NCBI RefSeq assembly: GCF_023159225.1
Contig: NC_063174.1
Span: 36,119,691 to 36,183,690, forward strand
Reading direction: 5' to 3'
Source of the DNA: Perognathus longimembris pacificus
Taxonomy: Eukaryota; Chordata; Mammalia; Rodentia; Heteromyidae
Length of the DNA stretch: 64,000 bases
Shown: positions 10,708-21,521 of the stretch, piece by piece
Numbering within the stretch: position 1 is the stretch's first letter
Layout of the letters: every line of letters starts with the position of its first letter
Made by a program: the position numbers and the translations under genes
The notes under the pieces: model-generated
Databases searched by the model: none
What the model was told of the DNA's origin: nothing
What the model saw: only the letters and a program-made list of their open reading frames with translations

Positions 10708-10883
10708 TTTTTTTTTTAATCAGTCCAGGGGCCTCAGGGCCTGGGCCCTGTCCCAGAGTGTCTTTTGCTCAAGGCTAGCACTCTACCACTTGAACCACAG
10801 TGCCATTTCCAGCTTTTCTGTTTATGTGGTACTGAGGAATTGAACCCAGGGCTTCATGCATGCTAGGCAAACACTCAGCCCTT
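10708..10883 (-). mobile_element. Family A SINE, slightly deleted
   Basis: Poly(T) tail, then a diverged minus copy ending acactcagccc. Flanking duplication cctccatctttt at about 10697 and 10884-10895. Its 3' tRNA-like end is shorter than in full copies. Confidence 0.82.
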
Positions 10884-10895
10884 CCTCCATCTTTT

Positions 10896-11761
10896 AAAGG
10901 CATAGGTAGATAGAAAACTAGACTGTGAGGGTGAAATAAATTACGTTCACATACGGCTTACCAAATGACTGACCAGAGTAATTTCATCAGGGTTAGGCTT
11001 GAGTGCAGGTTGCATTTTGTCTTTTCTATTATATCAGTATCTCCACTATGGATAAGTTCAGTCTGTCACCATTATTACTAAGTATGTAGTTTGGAAGACA
11101 TGTGTAGTAGAATAATATTATATAGTATCCTTACCAAATAAATAGGTAATAGTAGAGACAAATGATCTCAAAAGCAAAGATAATAGAAAAATGTAATAAT
11201 ATGATTAACACATGAGAAGTCTGACTATTTATTATCCTTGGTTTGGTAACATTTATTGAACTATACCCTTGCAAGATTTCACTTTTAATGATGGCTGTGT
11301 TTAACAACTAGTTCAGAAAAATTAAGAATGTTTAACAATTAGCATTTGTGAAGCAGTTTGAGCCAAATACCTATATATATCTCCTAACCCAGCTCTACCA
11401 TTTACTGACTGGGTGACTTTGACTAGTAATTTTACTGGTGGAGTCCAAACTAAGGAAATGATCTGCAAATTGGAAAAAGTATAAAAAGATTGGAAGCAAA
11501 ATGAATGTGGTTAAGTAAATTCACTGGAATGTTTCCTAGAATTAAAAGTGATTTCTCTAAAAGCTTTATAATAACCTGGGGAAATGCTATACGATTATAT
11601 GAAAAAGAAAAAAAATCTGCCGAATGTTTTGTTTATATTGAATGGACAAAACTTTCAAATTACATGAGTAGGTTAATAGGAAATTGTTAGTGCGTAGATC
11701 TGGTAAGAACATGGCTTTGTTCTTTAGCCTTTTCCTTGTTTTCTAAATTTCCAATGATGAG
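10896..11761. other. Unique DNA with a short MIR remnant
   Basis: Mostly unrecognised. Around 11385-11440 the words cagctctaccatttactgac and tgggtgactttgac resemble the MIR segment 'gctctgccacttactagctgtgtgac'. No exon evidence. Confidence 0.45.
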
Positions 11762-11779
11762 CATATTTCATTTTCTTTT

Positions 11780-11992
11780 CTTTTCTTTTTTTTTTTTTTT
11801 GCCAGTCCTGGGGCTTGAACTCAGGGCCTGATGAACACTGTCCCTGGCTTCATTTTGCTCAAGGCTTGTACTCTGCCACTTGAGCCACAGCACCACTTCT
11901 GGCTTTTTCTATATATGTGGTGCTGAGGAATCGAACCCAGGGCTTCATGTATACAAGATGAGTGCTTTACCACTAGGCCATAGTCCCATCCC
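11780..11992 (-). mobile_element. Family A SINE
   Basis: Full-length minus copy with poly(T) tail. Perfect 18-base target duplication, catatttcattttctttt, at 11762-11779 and 11993-12010. More diverged than the young subfamily. Confidence 0.92.
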
Positions 11993-12261
11993 CATATTTC
12001 ATTTTCTTTTGGTAACAAAAACAAAATCTAATGAGTAGACTTAATTTGTTGTTAAATTTAAAAACATCAAAAAATATTTTTTTAGTTTTAGAAATTAAAT
12101 ATTTCCATCTAACAGCCAGTGGAATATACGTACATTAAATTTCTTCTGTATAGATAGATACTGAATTCCTTTTTACCCTTAGGTTTTGTGTGTAAATCAT
12201 CTGGAGTTTACATGAATCATTATGAGTTTCTATGAAAGCATCCTAATTTTTGAATTTATAT

Positions 12262-12339
12262 TTTTGGCAGTATAGGGTTTGGACCCAGTCTTGTACTTGT
12301 TTGGCAGGTACTGTATCACTAGAGCCATGCCCCAGCCCT
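12262..12339 (-). repeat. ID-type monomer SINE
   Basis: Single tRNA-like unit in minus orientation: agggtttggacccagtcttg to gagccatgccccagccct. Old. Confidence 0.65.
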
Positions 12340-13120
12340 AAAATATCCTACTTAAAAAAATAAATTTTAGCCCTATTTTAAAAACTACTTAGTATTTTGT
12401 CATTAGGTTGTCAGTAAGAAAATGAATGTATATGCTTCTAAAACTGAATTTAGGTCCTGTGTGCATTACATCTGTATAACTAATCTTGTTTAAATTGTAT
12501 GGATGTATAGTTTTGTTAAAATTTTATTTGACTATTTAGGGCTTATCCTCTTTTGAGAAGGAATTTTTCAGATCTTTTCAAATTATCTTCAAATACTAAC
12601 AGATAATCTAATTTCACACGCTTTTAGAAAATAGCTTTAACTATTTTCCATTATGCTTTTTAGTCAATAACTGTTCAGCTTTAGTAGTAATGTAGACAAA
12701 GCTAAATGTCTCTTCACTTGAAGGTTAGGATATGCTGAAACAAATCACCTATAGCATACCTTGTAGAAGGAAAATGCTGTTCAGATGATGTTTTCAAGGT
12801 ACTAATTTAAATGTCAAAGAAGCTCTGTTAAGGTTTATCTTTATCCTCAAGTTGCAAGATCACTTACCACTTTAACTGGTTGATGTGGACGGGTTTCAAC
12901 AAGGATTTGATTTTCTATATTTTTATGGGGGAAAGAGTAAAACATTCCATAATCTCTTTAATTTAGTGATCTTTCTCTCCTAGGAACTCCTAGTACTTCT
13001 TATTTCTTTTGTGTTTTTCATATTTTCCTTAATACTTGGAATTATTTGTCTGGATTGTCTCTCTAGGACACTATAAATCCCTTGAGTCAGAGATTCCCAT
13101 GTGTGCCATGGAGTATAATG
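12340..13120. other. Unique DNA
   Basis: No recognisable element or exon. Confidence 0.5.
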
Positions 13121-13124
13121 GGTA

Positions 13125-13325
13125 AGAATGATCAGTGGTAAATGAGCATGGACCCCATGTTTGCTTCATCCATTAACCATTTGTGAGACCCTGGGTAGTT
13201 ATTTGGGCCTCAAACTAATCTCTGAAATGAACATAATAATCCCTAGATTGCAGAGTTGCCAAGAGGCGTAGAGATAAAAATATATATGGTTTCTGCTCAT
13301 CATGAGCATTCAGTAAATGCTTATT
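13125..13325 (+). repeat. MIR
   Basis: The series gagcatggaccccatgtttg, atttgtgagaccctgggtag, cctcaaactaatctctgaaa, aataatccctagattgcaga, gagcattcagtaaatgctta follows the MIR consensus over nearly its full length. Confidence 0.72.
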
Positions 13326-13737
13326 ATGCATTCATAATTGAATGAATGACTGCTTCAGGGAATTTTGATTTCTGAAGCAGACATTAAGTACACATAAATA
13401 CTCCTAAATCCTGGTCAGAACATCTAGAGAAATAGTGTAAAAGTGCCTTGCAAGGAAAGTCAAAAGGAGTGAATAATGATTAGAACAACACCAAGAGAGT
13501 ACTGCTTCAGTGTACAGAAGTGTCTCAGAATGGTGGCATAGTTGACTGTGGTAGATTTTATAAAGGATTCAATAGGAAGAAGGGTAACAACCAGGTTACC
13601 TTTTGATTTGATCATCTTTATTTACTAATGTCTATTTTTATGTTCACTATTGATAAAGGTTTGGGAACATATACGAAGCATGCTGGGAGAGAAAATAATT
13701 TAGTGGTAATAGTATCAGTTAAGAATAGGATATTTGA

Positions 13738-14222
13738 TGAATGACTAACTGAAGGGACTTTCCATATGGAGAGTAAAAATTAGAACCAGAGTAACCCTCA
13801 AAGTCACATCAGTGAATAGGAAATTGATGACCTCCAGAAAAGACCTCTAGGAAATTATGAGAATGAAGCAGAGGTTACAACAAAGCAGGTATGAGATCAC
13901 CTGTATGTACTGGGGCCTTTGTCTCCATCCTGTTTCCTCACAATTTCTGTATTGGTCCTCTTCTGAGCCTCACAAGTTAGGCTTGTTTTTTTGGTTTAGT
14001 TTTTAGTCTCAAGGATCTTCTGGTTCCACCTAAATAGCATTACAAAAAAATGTACCTTGCAGCTGTGTGATGACCACAATATCTGTATTTCCAGTTAAGA
14101 ATCAGCCAGAAGTAACATTATTCCAATGCAGACACTCTGCTCCAGTGTGTAGTATCCTGACGTTCATTGTATGCTCACCTCAAGTTCTAGCAATAAAATA
14201 ATCACACTCAAAAAAAAAAAAA
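13738..14222 (+). pseudogene. Processed retrocopy of an unidentified mRNA (3' UTR-like)
   Basis: A 485-base intronless segment ends with an AATAAA signal (gcaataaaataatcac), then a run of about 17 A (to 14222). It is flanked by a perfect 17-base duplication, aagaataggatatttga, at 13721-13737 and 14223-14239. The upstream target reads gtt|aagaat, close to the L1 endonuclease preference TT|AAAA. Poly(A), signal and duplication together mark L1-mediated reverse transcription of a polyadenylated RNA. The body contains no long open frame and resembles no SINE I know, so it is probably a 5'-truncated copy of a 3' UTR or a non-coding RNA. I do not recognise the parent. Confidence 0.85.
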
Positions 14223-14239
14223 AAGAATAGGATATTTGA

Positions 14240-14442
14240 GGACAGGGAATATGGCCTAGTGGTAGAGTGCTTGCCTAGCATGCATGAAGCCCTGGGTTCG
14301 ATTCCTTAGCACCACATATACAGAAAAAGCCAGGAGTGGTGCTGTGGCTCAAGTGGTAGAGTGCTAATTTTGATCAAAAAGAAGACAGCAACAGTACTCA
14401 AGCCCTGAGTTCAAGCCCCAGGACTGCCAAAAAAAAAGAAAA
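14240..14442 (+). mobile_element. Family A SINE
   Basis: One of only five plus-oriented family A copies. Head acagggaatatggcctagtgg, box B gggttcgattcc, second half gtggctcaagtggtagagtg, tail aggactgccaaaaaaaaag. It abuts the 3' target duplication of the retrocopy. Confidence 0.88.
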
Positions 14443-14627
14443 GACTAGAATAATTGCAGATAATCACTAAAAATAAATAGATTAGATAGACAGACAGACA
14501 TATGATAGAAATTTTGAAAAGCTTGAAATCACTCATGGAACTAGTGACTAGCCCAAATTTAGACAAGATGATGTGTATGCTAACTTATTTTACTTTTTAT
14601 TCATCTTCTGTTTTAAAAGTTTAACTA

Positions 14628-14985
14628 TAATTTAATTTTTATTATAAAGTGATGTACAGAGGGGTTAGAGTTCTGTAAGTCAGGCAATGAGTACATTTTA
14701 TTTTGGACAATGTCACCCCCTCTCTCATTCTCTCTCAGTTTTTCCCTCCTGTCCCCACCTACAAGTTGTAGAGTTCAATTTCAACATAGTGCCTAGTAAG
14801 TGCCACTGCTTCATTTGTTCAGCCTTTGTCCCTCCATTTTTGTGTCCTCCTTCAGCCTCCCAAAGAGGCGAACAACAAACAAGACAAAAAGAAAAGAAAA
14901 TAGAAACAACAACTACAACAAAAAACCCTCTTATCTCTATTTTCTGGCATTTTCCTTTTAAAAAATGTTTGAATTATTAGTGTCT
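14628..14985 (-). mobile_element. LINE-1 3' end (3' UTR), 5'-truncated
   Basis: Read on the minus strand it ends ctgtacatcactttataataaaaattaaat, i.e. with an AATAAA signal before an A-rich end (quoted here in overlapping parts: ctgtacatcactttataata, aataaaaattaaat). The same sequence lies directly downstream of L1 ORF2 in the minus-strand copy at 61164-61923, identifying it as an L1 3' UTR. Short ends of the same family occur at 34247 and 39963. Confidence 0.72.
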
Positions 14986-15256
14986 TTGTTTTTATGATGA
15001 CTTAAGATGAACAACTTACACTAAAAATACACTTCCTGTTAGGAACAGGTCAAGAAACGTGGATAGTTAAAAAAAACATAAAATAAATATTTCCAAAATT
15101 GAACTTTCTACAATTAAACATTTTTGGTATATATCTGCCCAACCCTTTTTGTAAATACTTAAAAATTCATTGTGTGTAACATGCTGAAAAGGGATCATGG
15201 TAATGGTTAAAATGGTAAATTTTATGTATATTTTACTACAATAAAAGACCAATGCA

Positions 15257-15509
15257 AGCCAGGTGCGAGTGGCTCACGCCTGTAATCCTACATATTTTGG
15301 AGGCTGACATCTGAGGATCATGGTTTAAAGCCAGCCCTGGCAGGAAAGTCCATGAGACTCTTACCTCCCATTAACTACCAGAAAACTGGAAGTGGTGCTG
15401 TGGCTCAAGTGGTAGAGCCTTAACCTTGAGCTGAAGAGCTCAGGGACAGTGCCCAGACCCAGAGTTAAAGCCCTATGACCAACAAAAAGCAAAAAAGCAA
15501 AACAAAACA
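15257..15509 (+). mobile_element. Family B SINE
   Basis: Full-length plus copy: gtggctcacgcctgtaatcc (B1-like), gaaagtccatgagactctta, then the A-type tail gtgctgtggctcaagtggta and an A-rich end. Target duplication accaatgca at 15248-15256 and 15510-15518. Confidence 0.9.
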
Positions 15510-15518
15510 ACCAATGCA

Positions 15519-15893
15519 GATACAGGTGGCTCATGCCTGTAATCCTAGCTTCTGGTGATCATGGTATTGGGAGGCTCATGGCTTGAGGGCAGCCTACACA
15601 AAAGGTTTTCTAAGCTCTTTCACAACCAGTAGTTGGACATTGTAGTGCTTTCCTGTCATCCCAGCCAGCAGGAAACTGAGATGGGAGGTTTGTGATTCCC
15701 TATCAGCCTTGGCAGAAAAGTGTGTGAAAATTATTTCATGGAAGAAGCTGGGAAAGATCGTTGATGATTGAAGTTCAGGTGTGAGGAAATATTCTATCTG
15801 AAAAGTAGCCAGTTGAAGGAGTAGCTCAGTGGTAGCATGCTAGTCTAGGAAGTACAAGGCCTTGAGTTCAACCACCAGTACTGTCAAAACAAT
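15519..15893 (+). mobile_element. Family C trimeric SINE
   Basis: Unit 1 caggtggctcatgcctgtaa; unit 2 gtagtgctttcctgtcatcc; unit 3 ID-like ggagtagctcagtggtagca to ggccttgagttcaaccacc. It abuts the family B SINE across that element's target duplication, so the family B copy inserted next to or at its head. Confidence 0.75.
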
Positions 15894-16004
15894 GTAATTG
15901 TTTTTTGGCAAAAACTGATATACTCAGCATATTATTTTACTGCTTTTCAGGCTCAACAATGAAGAGAGAAAACTTTTGCATGTAAATTTATATACATACA
16001 TACA

Positions 16005-16209
16005 TACATACATATATATAGCCAGTCCTGGGGCTTGGACTCAGGGCCTGAGTACTGTCTGGCTTCTTTTTGCTCAAGGCTAGCACTCTGCCACTTGAGC
16101 CACAGCGCCACTTCTGGCCTTTTCTATATATGTGGTGCTGAGGAATTGAACCTAGGGCTTAGTGCATAAGAGGCAAGCACTCTTGCCCCTAGGCCGTATT
16201 GCCAGCCCT
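16005..16209 (-). mobile_element. Family A SINE with (CATA)n tail
   Basis: The tail side is a short CATA/TATA array (about 15993-16020), then a full minus copy from gccagtcctggggcttgg to ccgtattgccagccct. Confidence 0.87.
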
Positions 16210-17038
16210 ATATATGTTTGCAGCATGATTTTTGTAGCCAAATATTTATTTTATTTTTTGGATGTGCCATCTTTTATTGATGAGATTGTTGAAGAACATG
16301 AAAAGGTGTATTTGCTCTTTCTTTTCCTGTTAAAGAAGATTCATAGAGCTCTATCTTGGAGATGCATGAGAGGATCTGGGGAAATAACCAGATGTGGAAA
16401 CTGAAACCCCCTGGGGTTTGTAAACTGTGGCTGTTTGTTCAAATGACTAAACTGCTTTGCTTTTCTGATGTCAACATGGCCTGCTTTTGTCTTCCTCTCA
16501 CTTCCGATTTTATTTTTCTAAAAGGATGTTTATTCCAGACTAGTGTTTCTATTGTATTTCTTCCCAACTAAGTTACTTCATAGTAGAGGAACTGGGGCAA
16601 AGAGGAGCATGATTGGAGTATCGGGGTATCTTACTCTGAGAGATGGTTTTTCCACACCATGATGAGCTGCCAGTAATGCAGCATGTGTAGTTTCACCTTG
16701 GTGAATCATTCTCAGGGAGGACCTCTTTGATGGGAGGCTTAGCTGTCCCCTGAATGCCGCTTCCCTTGTAGCTAGTTTTGGGATACTTGACATTTTCCTA
16801 TATTTCCAGGCTCTTTGTGCTCTCTACTCCTCTCAGTCACCTTTAGGCCATCACCTCCGCTCCCCACCCCCATGTAAAAAATCTTTCTTTGAGGATGTTT
16901 TCAACCTAGTTAAATTGTTGACCCCACTTTCCCTCCATTCATTCTGTTTCCTTGAACCTCCATTTTCTTCTTCCAACATACTTGTCTGTCATTTCTTTTA
17001 AAATCATATCTTTGATACAGTTTTCTTGCCATTTTTCC
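16210..17038. other. Unique DNA
   Basis: No repeat recognised with confidence; the part from about 16800 is pyrimidine-rich and might be very old L2. Short open frames only, with no domain recognised. Confidence 0.45.
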
Positions 17039-17050
17039 ACCTCTCTTCTT

Positions 17051-17165
17051 TGGATTTTCTTTTTTGTCATTCATGGTGCTTGAATTCAGGGCCTGGGTGC
17101 TGTCTCTGAGCTTTTCAGCTCAAGGCTAGTGCTCTACCATTTGAGCCACAGAGCCACTTCTGTCT
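17051..17165 (-). mobile_element. Family A SINE, half copy
   Basis: Tail half only (gtcattcatggtgcttgaat to gagccacagagccacttctg). Target duplication acctctcttctt at 17039-17050 and 17166-17177, so it was already truncated at insertion. Confidence 0.82.
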
Positions 17166-17261
17166 ACCTCTCTTCTTAAATTCAGATTCTTCTCTTTTTG
17201 GTCATAACTTCCTTATCTTTACAGCATACATACCAACTCTTCAGCTTCATGGGGATTTGCA

Positions 17262-17263
<2 letters not shown>

Positions 17264-17318
<55 letters not shown>
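17264..17318. repeat. (GT)27 microsatellite at a SINE tail
   Basis: Uninterrupted GT run directly joined to the family A SINE at 17319. Confidence 0.95.
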
Positions 17319-17319
<1 letters not shown>

Positions 17320-17508
17320 GCCAGTCCTGGGGATTGAACTCAGGTCCTGAGCACTTTCCCTAGCTTCTTTTTGCTCAAGGCTAGCACTCTACCACTTGAG
17401 CCACAGTGCCACTTCTGGCTTTTTCTATATATGTTGTGCTGAGGAATTGAACCCAGGGCTTCATGTATGCTAGGCAAGCACTCTACCAATAGACCATATT
17501 CCCAGCCT
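17319..17508 (-). mobile_element. Family A SINE
   Basis: Full minus copy with the (GT) array as its tail. Imperfect flanks ggatttgcattt (near 17253) and ggattttcattt (near 17511) fit a target duplication. Confidence 0.88.
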
Positions 17509-17634
17509 AGGATTTTCATTTTTTATGGGATACATTTCTCACTATCCTTTCTTTTTGGTCAAATGCCACTCTTGTTGCTCATTTCCAGTCATGTCTGTCT
17601 AGTAAATTCCCATCAGTGGAAGCCTCAGCTTTTG

Positions 17635-17838
17635 TTTTGTTTTTTGCCAATTCTGGGCCTTGAACTCAGGGCATGAGCACTGTCCCTGGCTTGTTTTTGC
17701 TCAAGGCTAGCACTCTACCACTTGAGCAATAGCACCACCTCTGGCTTTTTTTTTATATATATGTGGTACTGAGGAATTGAACCCATGGCTTCATGTATAC
17801 AAGGCAAGCACTCTAACACTGGGCCACATTCCCAGCCC
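17635..17838 (-). mobile_element. Family A SINE
   Basis: Minus copy with a (TTTTG)-like tail. Target duplication agcctcagctttt at about 17621 and 17839. Confidence 0.9.
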
Positions 17839-18248
17839 AGCCTCAGCTTTTTCTGCAATTGTTCCTGAGCTACTGAGTTCATTTAGAGGAGACAACAGCA
17901 ACAGGTAGATTCCTGGCATTATGGGCATTCACCTCACCTACCTCTCTACATTACCTAGTCATCTTATTGTATTCCCTAAACAGCTCTCTCCTCCATTCTT
18001 GACATGCTCCACATGTCTATTCTAGAGTCAGCTTGTGTCTACTACCTCATGCAAATATTTCCAGAGAATCTTATTTAAAATAGTTCTAATTTCCCTTAAT
18101 TTAGCATCACAAGACAAAATTATCTTATTACTTACTCATTTTAGATAGTCCCCTACCAAAAAAAAAAAAGGAAGCACTTTTTCTTATTGCTAAAACCTTG
18201 TTCCTGAACTAGTACCCATGCATGACAGGCACTCAAAATGTTTATTCA

Positions 18249-18457
18249 GGGGCTGGGAATATGGCCTAGTGGCAAGAGTGCTTGCCTTGTATACATGAGG
18301 CCCTGGGTTCGATTCCTCAGCACCACATATACAGAAAATGGCCAGAAGTGGCGCTGTGGCTCAAGTGACAGAGTGCTAGCCTTGAGCAAAAAGAAGCCAG
18401 GGACAGTGCTCAGGCTCCGAGTTCACGGTCTAGGACTGGCCAAAAAAAAAAAAAAAA
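18249..18457 (+). mobile_element. Family A SINE
   Basis: Full plus copy: gctgggaatatggcctagtg with box A-like and box B (ggttcgattcc) elements, ending in A15. Target duplication gtttattca at 18240-18248 and 18458-18466. A 78-residue frame overlapping it is not a gene. Confidence 0.92.
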
Positions 18458-18734
18458 GTTTATTCAATGAGTAAATGATGTACCACTTCAGTTATCTTTC
18501 ACTCTTCTTGTACATCTTACTTGCCAATTCTGTCTGGGTATTCAGCAAATAACTATTTCCTAGTCATCTAGTCATCTGTCATCAGAACCTCAATCTTTCG
18601 CTCATGGTAATTTTTCCACTCCCCCTTGAGTTTGGACATAAAAGGCTTTCCTTTTCCTAAAGCTCAGATCACATCCTCGTCTACCTTAGAGAGATCTTGA
18701 TTTTTCTGTATTTCAACTTCCTTTTAAGTCCTGT

Positions 18735-18890
18735 ATATAGTCTAGGGATTAGAGGCATGGATTGTACCATCAGACACACTTGGATTCAAATCTGGTATCT
18801 TGGGTAAAGTAAAAATGTCTCTCAGCCTTAAAATTATCAGCCCTTTATCATAGAGTTGTGGGATTTAAAGATAGTATCTTAAACTGCTAT
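18735..18890 (+). repeat. MIR
   Basis: The words gaggcatggattgtaccatc, acttggattcaaatctggta, ctctcagccttaaaattatc match the MIR order (gcatggactctggagccaga, ctgggttcaaatcctggct, cctcagtttcc). Confidence 0.6.
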
Positions 18891-19029
18891 ACACTTTTCC
18901 TAGTAAACACTCAATAGAAACATCCTTATATTCTGATTCTTTCCCTTTCTACTGGATGCTGATATCACCTTAAAGCATCCTGCTTTGTCTAGGATTCAGC
19001 ATTACCCCCCTCTCCCTCATCATCACTTT

Positions 19030-19230
19030 GTTTTTTTTGGCCAGTCCTGGGCCTTGTACTCAGGGCCTGAGCACTGTCCCTGGCTTCTTCCCGCTCAAGG
19101 CTAGCACTCTGCCACTTGAGCCACAGCGCCGCTTCTGGCCATTTTCTGTATATGTGGTGCTGGGGAATCGAACCTAGGGCCTCGTGTATCCGAGGCAGGC
19201 ACTCTTGCCGCTAGGCTATATCCCCAGCCC
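19030..19230 (-). mobile_element. Family A SINE, young subfamily
   Basis: Full minus copy, perfect 14-base target duplication ctcatcatcacttt at 19016-19029 and 19231-19244. Confidence 0.93.
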
Positions 19231-19244
19231 CTCATCATCACTTT

Positions 19245-20700
19245 TTACCCCCTAACTGAATTTGGAGCAACTTCAATCTAGCTCCCTACACATTTCAGCT
19301 TTTATTCCTATTCTTTACTTTTTCCACCTTTTGTCTCCAGACAGTGTTGCCTCCAGTGATTTTATCTCCTGAGAGATACTCTTGTCTCCTTCTTCCCCAC
19401 ATTGAATTTCCTGCATCGCATATCCACTAGAGTTCTGCTAATTCTATTTTCAACAGTTTCTAAAGTTTTCTACATCCTTCCTTCTTTGGATGCCACCATT
19501 CCAGTCAGAGGCCCTATCACTTCCAAAGGATTATGATTGAAAAATGCAAAACTGACAATATTCTTCGCTTTTCTAAGTATTTCATAGGGCAGAGCCTGTT
19601 GGCTGAGCTTATTTGCCTCTTAGCTTCATATGCCTCACTGTTGCCCTGTTCACTTCCTCATCCCCATTGAATTTCATTTCTTTCTAGTTCATCCACTATA
19701 GTCTTGCTTATAAGCTTCTCTTCCTCCATCTTTGTTCAATTCCTCCTTTGCCTCTGACATCAATCAAAAGTTAACTTCCTGAAGTAAGATTCTCTGTAGG
19801 TTAGTGTCCGGTATTACCCTGTCAGTGTAGTAATTCACAAGTAATAGCACTTATTACATTGATAGAGTAATATGATAAGGTTTATTCCTCTTCTCCCAAG
19901 ATCCATGGCAAGAGCCATATTCTTTTTTATTTTTTTGTTTTGTTTTTCAGTTTGTTTCCTGCATTCTGTAGCATAATTCTGTCTGGGCTTATAGTAGACA
20001 TGCAGCAAAACTTAGTTAAATGTTGATTGATAAATTCAGTCAGGAGAAGAAAACCATTTTACACAACAACATATGTTGGAGCTTACAGAAACATATGGTA
20101 TTCCTGATTTAGCTTTGAGTATAAGTATGTGTGGAAAATAATAATGCTACTTTTCAACACATGCTTTTGTTCTTCTATTTTAACACATTTTCTGATTTTC
20201 AGATCTTTTCATGTTTGTTTCCATTCTATTCTACAAACATAGTCTTCCCTCTGGCTTTTTTTTTGGGGGGGGTGTCAGGGGAGTGGTCCTGTTTGGATGC
20301 TTTTCAGTGTGAAATGTCATTGTACATCAGCACTTCTGCCGAAGGCCATCCAGTCTTCCAGCAACACCTGGATGACACAAGGTTAATTTTGTGATATTAT
20401 TCAACAAGATATTGAATTTATGCATGCAGTTTTCATTTCAGTGTATTCATTATCAGAGATGATGAAATCCACTGTGCTGTCTGGCTCCCCACAAGCCAAA
20501 TTGCAGGCACTAGGAAGATAGAAGCCTCTGGTTTACCTTGCCGTGGCCACTTCTCAGCCCCTCTCCTCCATAGAGACTGCTCAAGGACAATCCACTAGTG
20601 GATTATTAATGACTCTCTCCTTCCCACCTACCACTGACCTAAGTAGGCTAGGCGCCTGACTCAACCCTGACAGAGGAACATGCATGCTCTGGGAAGACCT
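19245..20700. other. Unique DNA, pyrimidine-rich in part
   Basis: 19250-19800 is T/C-rich and could be very old L2. The frame at 20131-20394 has no recognised domain. G run at 20263-20270. No exon called. Confidence 0.45.
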
Positions 20701-20707
20701 GAGGACT

Positions 20708-21030
20708 CTACGGTAGTCTTTGCTTATTTGTGGTTTGCTTATTTTCCATGATATTGCTCTTCCCACAGTCAACTGCAATCTAAAAATATGAAGTGGAAAA
20801 TTCCACAAATACATAATTCATACATTTTAAATCATGTGTATTATAGTATTATTGCTATAATTATTTTTTATTATTAACTGCTCATCTTTAGTGGCTGCCT
20901 GATTTATAAATCAAACTTTGTCAGAGGCATGTGTAGAAAGAACATAATATAGAAAATGTTTAGAGTTATCCTTGACTTAGGGAAACTGAGGAACAGTTTG
21001 GAGTGAATCTTTCATGGATAAGGGAGGACT
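20708..21030 (+). mobile_element. Tigger/pogo-type DNA transposon fossil
   Basis: The series gtctttgcttatttgtggtt, ccacagtcaactgcaatcta, agtggaaaattccacaaata, atttataaatcaaactttgt, gaacataatatagaaaatg and terminal ggataagggaggact follows internally deleted Tigger elements ('...gcggtcaaccgcgg...tggaaaattccagaaat...ataaattaaactttatca...cggataaggggggact'). No transposase frame remains. Confidence 0.75.
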
Positions 21031-21405
21031 GATACCACTTGCTAGCCAAGAAGCATTTTCTTAGGAAAGGTTCATTGTGCAAGTTAGTTGATACTGACTG
21101 TGTTGTTCCTAAGAAAGAGGTCTTTTGCTTTTTACAAAGTCTGAGATACAAAGGGATTGCTATACATCAGTTTTCCTTGCTTTTCTTATGTGATCACTGA
21201 TGATTTAACTATTTGATTATATAGTTTAAAGTGATTTGGGTTTTTGTATACTTTTGATCAAGAAATAGTAAGAAATATTCCTGATTTGGAAATTACTGGT
21301 CTTTTATACTGCTAGAAGATAGGCTTTATCAGAACTTTGGTTGGACCAGAACACATTACGCTTTTTTTGGTTTTACTTTTGAAAATTTCATTAATCACTT
21401 TTTTT

Positions 21406-21521
21406 GGGGGATAGTTTCTTACTATATAACCCAGGTGGCTTCAAATTTTTGATTCTCCTGTCTTAGCTTCCCAAGTTCTGGGATTATTATTGAGTGCTAC
21501 TATTCCTGTCTATTTTTGGTT
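21406..21521 (-). repeat. B1/7SL-like SINE monomer, old
   Basis: Minus orientation: actatataacccaggtggct, tgattctcctgtcttagctt, cccaagttctgggattatta. A single B1-like unit. Confidence 0.6.

Noticed and set aside
14687..14980. 97-residue plus-strand frame
   Set aside because: Antisense to an L1 3' UTR that occurs elsewhere in the window.
18249..18457. tRNA gene suggested by box A/box B words
   Set aside because: The unit is a SINE head: no cloverleaf with intact stems, an A-rich tail, and dozens of dispersed copies.
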